Origin: Bacteroidales bacterium
GTDB taxonomy: Bacteria > Bacteroidota > Bacteroidia > Bacteroidales > P3
DNA: 64,000 nucleotides
Assembly (NCBI GenBank): GCA_017962545.1
Contig: JAGCVD010000014.1
Span: 1 to 64,000, forward strand
Direction: 5' to 3'
Below are positions 61,307 through 64,000 of this stretch, piece after piece (positions within the stretch are counted from its first letter, which is position 1; every line of letters starts with the position of its first letter). Both the position numbers and the translations under genes were made by a program. The notes beneath the pieces were generated by a model. The model had not been told where the DNA came from. It saw only the letters and a list, made by a program, of their open reading frames with translations, and ran no database searches.

Positions 61307-62293
61307 GTGAAGAACAACCAACGACATACCTACCGTTTCAACCCTCATACACTGAAGTATGAGAAGGTGTTTGTATCGTTCCGGACACGTCTGAAACGCA
61401 TCAGTTTCAACGTGCTGTTCGGAGTGGTGCTGGGTGTGGCGCTGGTGTTTGTCGGACTGCAGTTCGTGGAGTCGCCGAAAGAGAGGATGCTGGAGCGCGA
61501 GGTGGCGCAGTACCGCCGCCAGATGCGCCAAGTGCGCGACCGTGTGGACCGAGCCGAGAAGGTGCTGGAGAATATCGAGGAGCGCGACGACGTGCTCTAC
61601 CGTACCATCTTCTCCAGCGCGCCGGTGGGCGAGGAGGTGCGACACAGTGGCATCGGTGGCGTGGAGCGCTATGCCGAGTTCGACCAGATGGAGAACGGGG
61701 CACAGCTGAAAGCGACGGTAAAGCAGGTGGATGATCTTACGAAGCGCCTGTACGTTGAGTCGAAGTCGCTGGACGAGCTGTACGAGATGGCCCGGACGAA
61801 GACGGAACGCATGGCGGCCATGCCGGCCATACTGCCGATAGAGAAGAACAAGTGCAAGGTGGTGAGTGGTTTCGGCTATCGCTATCACCCCATCCTGCGC
61901 TATCGCCGTCTGCACTCGGGCATCGATATGACGGCGCCCGTGGGTACGCCCATCTATGCGACGGGCGACGGCGTGGTACGCGTGGCGGGCCGCAGCAGTC
62001 AGGGATTCTCTGGATACGGCGTTGTAGCCGTCATAGACCACGGCTATGGATTCCAGACGCTTTACGCCCATATGCAGAGTGTCAAGGTGCGTGTGGGACA
62101 GCGGGTGAAGCGTGGCGAGCAGATAGGCACCGTGGGTAGCTCGGGAATGTCGTCGGGCAACCACCTGCACTATGAGGTGATACAGAATGGCAAGAAGGTG
62201 GACCCTGTCTACTATTTCTTCAACGACCTGACGCCCGACGAGTACGAAGAGGTGCTGGAGCAAGCCCGTCAGGACAATCAGAGTATGAGTTAG
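61307..62293 (+). CDS. M23-family metallopeptidase
   Basis: 328 residues with a GTG start at 61307. The N-terminal cytoplasmic tail is followed by one membrane helix (residues 31-51, LFGVVLGVALVFVGLQFVES-like). A coiled coil spans residues 58-160, and the LytM domain residues 175-300. Zinc ligands are in HSGIDMTAP and HLHYEV (HxH). It is a periplasmic peptidoglycan endopeptidase or an amidase activator. It may need a partner to act on septal wall. Confidence 0.92.
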   Translation: MKNNQRHTYRFNPHTLKYEKVFVSFRTRLKRISFNVLFGVVLGVALVFVGLQFVESPKERMLEREVAQYRRQMRQVRDRVDRAEKVLENIEERDDVLYRTIFSSAPVGEEVRHSGIGGVERYAEFDQMENGAQLKATVKQVDDLTKRLYVESKSLDELYEMARTKTERMAAMPAILPIEKNKCKVVSGFGYRYHPILRYRRLHSGIDMTAPVGTPIYATGDGVVRVAGRSSQGFSGYGVVAVIDHGYGFQTLYAHMQSVKVRVGQRVKRGEQIGTVGSSGMSSGNHLHYEVIQNGKKVDPVYYFFNDLTPDEYEEVLEQARQDNQSMS

Positions 62294-62299
62294 TGTTTT

Positions 62300-62309
62300 G
62301 GGAGGAGGT
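62300..62309 (+). promoter_or_regulatory. Strong Shine-Dalgarno sequence before ispH
   Basis: GGAGGAGGTG lies just before ATG 62313 (3-bp gap from its end). Most genes in this window have no visible Shine-Dalgarno sequence, as is usual in Bacteroidota, so this purine run decides the start and is unusual. Confidence 0.65.
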
Positions 62310-62312
62310 GTA

Positions 62313-63173
62313 ATGGAGGTAAGAATTGACGACAATGCCGGCTATTGTTTCGGTGTGGTGAAAGCCATCGGCGCGGCGGAAGAAGAGCTGTCGCGGAGCA
62401 GCAGCTTGTATTGCTTGGGCGACATAGTGCACAACAGTGCCGAGGTGGAGCGTCTGAAAGGCAAAGGCTTGTGTGTCATTAATCACGACGAGTTGCTGCA
62501 TCTGACGCATTGCAAGGTGCTTATCCGTGCCCATGGAGAACCTCCGTCGACCTATCATGCTGCCGAGCAGCGTGGCATAGAGTTGGTCGACGCCACATGT
62601 CCCATCGTGCTAGCTTTGCAAGGACGCATACGCCGAGGTTACGAGGAGATGCGCTCACGCAACGGACAGGTGGTCATCTTCGGCAAGCCTGGCCATGCGG
62701 AAGTCGTGGGACTGACGGGACAGTGCGACGGCGCGGCCATCATCGTCAGCCGTGAGGACGAACTGGACGCTATCGACTTCAGCCGTCCGTTGCGCCTTTA
62801 CTCGCAGACCACCAAGAGTCGTGAGGAGTATCAGCGGCTGATAGCTAACATAAAGGCTCGGCTGCCAGAAGGAGCCGACTTCGTTGCCTACGACACCATC
62901 TGCAACCGTGTGGCCAACCGTGCAAAGCAGTTGGAGGCTTTTGCAGGCAGCGTCGATGTGCTGTTGTTTGTGGCAGGAGCCAACAGCAGCAACGGCCAGT
63001 ACCTGTATGAATACTGTCGCAAAGTGCAACCGCGCACCCATCTGATTGGTGGCCCCGACGAGGTGGACCCCGCCTGGGTACAGGGGGTGAGCAGTGTGGG
63101 CATCAGCGGTGCGACATCTACACCGCGGTGGCTCATGGAGGCGGTGGCGAGAGAGTTGACAGACAAGAATTGA
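62313..63173 (+). CDS. ispH: 4-hydroxy-3-methylbut-2-enyl diphosphate reductase
   Basis: 286 residues. The three [4Fe-4S] cysteines are Cys12 (GYCFGV), Cys96 (DATCPIV) and Cys197 (DTICNRV). Substrate-binding histidines are His40 (DIVHN), His74 (RAHGEPP) and His128 (GKPGHAEV). It makes IPP and DMAPP, the last step of the MEP pathway. The polyprenyl synthetase in this window would use its products. It is upstream of recF with an 8-bp gap. Confidence 0.96.
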   Translation: MEVRIDDNAGYCFGVVKAIGAAEEELSRSSSLYCLGDIVHNSAEVERLKGKGLCVINHDELLHLTHCKVLIRAHGEPPSTYHAAEQRGIELVDATCPIVLALQGRIRRGYEEMRSRNGQVVIFGKPGHAEVVGLTGQCDGAAIIVSREDELDAIDFSRPLRLYSQTTKSREEYQRLIANIKARLPEGADFVAYDTICNRVANRAKQLEAFAGSVDVLLFVAGANSSNGQYLYEYCRKVQPRTHLIGGPDEVDPAWVQGVSSVGISGATSTPRWLMEAVARELTDKN

Positions 63174-63181
63174 ATATTGTT

Positions 63182-64000
63182 ATGACACTGGACCGATTGA
63201 TATTGACCAATTTCAAGAACTACACAGAGGCAGACATCGTCCTCTGTGGCAACGTGAATTGCTTCATCGGCAATAACGGCGCCGGCAAGACGAATCTGCT
63301 GGATGCGGTCTATTATCTTTCGTTCTGCAAGAGTTATTTCAACCCCGTCGACAGCCAGAACATCCGTTCCGGCGAGGATTTCTTCGCCGTCCACGGCCAT
63401 TACGGGGATATGGTGGTCAGTTGCATCCAGAAGCGTGGTCAGGCCAAGCAGATGCGCTGCAACAAGAAGACCTACAAGACCTTGATGGAACATATCGGCA
63501 AGGTGCCGCTGGTGATGGTGTCGCCTGGCGACCAGAGCCTGATTACCGGCGGCAGCGAAGGCCGGCGCAAGTTTGTCGACGGTGTCATCGCGCAGACCGA
63601 CCGGCTCTATCTGGAACACCTGATACAATACAACAAGGCGTTGGAGCAGCGTAACCGCCTGTTGAAGCAGATGTGGGAAGACCGTGTGTGGGAGGAGGCT
63701 ATGGTCATCGTGTGGGACGAGCAACTGATCAAGCATGGAGAATACCTCTATGCTTCGCGGCAGCGTTTTATCGCGGATTTTACCCCTCTTTTTGAGGAAT
63801 ACTACCACAGCATCGCCGGCGAGGAGGAACCTGGTGCCATTGCTTATCAGCGCGATGAGCGGGCGCTCGACATGCAACTCTCCGACAGCCGCCAATCCGA
63901 CAAATATGCCCAGTACACCACCTGCGGACCTCACAAGGATGACATTGTATTTTCTCTGAATGAGGAGATGAGTGTCAAGCGCTTTGGGTCGCAGGGACAG
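63182..64000 (+). CDS. recF: DNA replication/repair protein RecF (3' end outside window)
   Basis: 273 residues to the window edge, frame still open. The Walker A loop GNNGAGKTNLLDAVYYLSF is at about residues 31-50. MVSPGDQSLITGGSEGRRKFVD and TCGPHKDDIVF are RecF-specific, and the ABC signature begins at FGSQGQ where the sequence ends. It loads RecA at gaps through RecOR. It lies near dnaA, a common placement, though dnaN is not between them here. Confidence 0.95.
   Translation, partial: MTLDRLILTNFKNYTEADIVLCGNVNCFIGNNGAGKTNLLDAVYYLSFCKSYFNPVDSQNIRSGEDFFAVHGHYGDMVVSCIQKRGQAKQMRCNKKTYKTLMEHIGKVPLVMVSPGDQSLITGGSEGRRKFVDGVIAQTDRLYLEHLIQYNKALEQRNRLLKQMWEDRVWEEAMVIVWDEQLIKHGEYLYASRQRFIADFTPLFEEYYHSIAGEEEPGAIAYQRDERALDMQLSDSRQSDKYAQYTTCGPHKDDIVFSLNEEMSVKRFGSQGQ

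Overview
The window is a chromosomal segment of a Bacteroidota bacterium, most likely an uncultured Bacteroidales. The evidence is as follows. There are type IX secretion signals: a type A sorting tail on the S8 protease, type B 'gliding motility-associated' tails on two giant proteins, and the lipoprotein GldH. Families near-restricted to Bacteroidota are present (DUF4254, DUF6029, DUF6427, DUF6913, Omp28-related, GWxTD). Promoters match the Bacteroidota form (TTTG, 19-20 bp, TAnnTTTG), and most genes lack a Shine-Dalgarno sequence. I cannot name the genus. I see no prophage, integrase, transposase, plasmid gene or CRISPR array; this is a housekeeping and cell-envelope region.

Layout. 1-8750: end of a PLP aminotransferase, a bidirectional terminator, a minus-strand run (Skp/OmpH-like lipoprotein, gltX, OM barrel, S9 dipeptidyl-peptidase), then tcdA, a 630-bp AT-rich gap, an XRE regulator and a tRNA with CAT anticodon. 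8760-17250: minus-strand envelope genes (two glycosyltransferases with DUF4254, patatin-Omp85 fusion, MATE transporter, Omp28-like lipoprotein, DUF6029 barrel). 17367-23770: TlpA thioredoxin, a short polyprenyl synthetase, dapA, DUF6913, rnhB, DUF6427 and a secreted S8 protease. 23890-26778: korB/korA. 26964-31149 (plus strand): OM lipoprotein, esterase, U32 peptidase, hflX. 31238-39732 (minus strand): uvrC, gldH, asd and two tandem type-B T9SS giants. 39843-48596 (minus strand): mltG, truncated GNAT, recG, coaD, OM barrel, GT2 fusion, topA. 48862-53843 (plus strand): NAD synthase, GWxTD protein, lipid A-type acyltransferase, GT2. 53854-58046 (minus strand): frameshifted DUF819 gene, D-2-hydroxyacid dehydrogenase, flavin reductase, dnaA. 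58047-58928: long AT-rich candidate oriC. 58929-64000 (plus strand): lpdA, an unknown protein, M23 peptidase, ispH and the start of recF.

How it works together. Most genes serve the envelope: LPS/glycan assembly (GT2, GT9, DUF4254, acyltransferase), OM barrels, peptidoglycan remodelling (MltG, M23), T9SS export and its cargo, and periplasmic thiol chemistry (TlpA plus a CxxC lipoprotein). The rest is core information processing and metabolism (gltX, recG, uvrC, topA, dnaA, recF, coaD, dapA, asd, ispH, korAB).

The main unusual points are: an NAD synthase whose glutaminase domain has lost two of its three catalytic residues; a perfect palindromic repeat in three dispersed copies, each built from tandem 11-mers; short degenerate tandem arrays of period 7, 8, 9 and 11 bp at gene borders and in frame inside conserved enzymes; a polyprenyl synthetase lacking a conserved block; and a frameshifted DUF819 gene. 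No wholly new multi-gene system is evident; the DUF6029/Omp28/TlpA and GWxTD/acyltransferase/GT2 clusters are the best candidates for uncharacterised envelope pathways.
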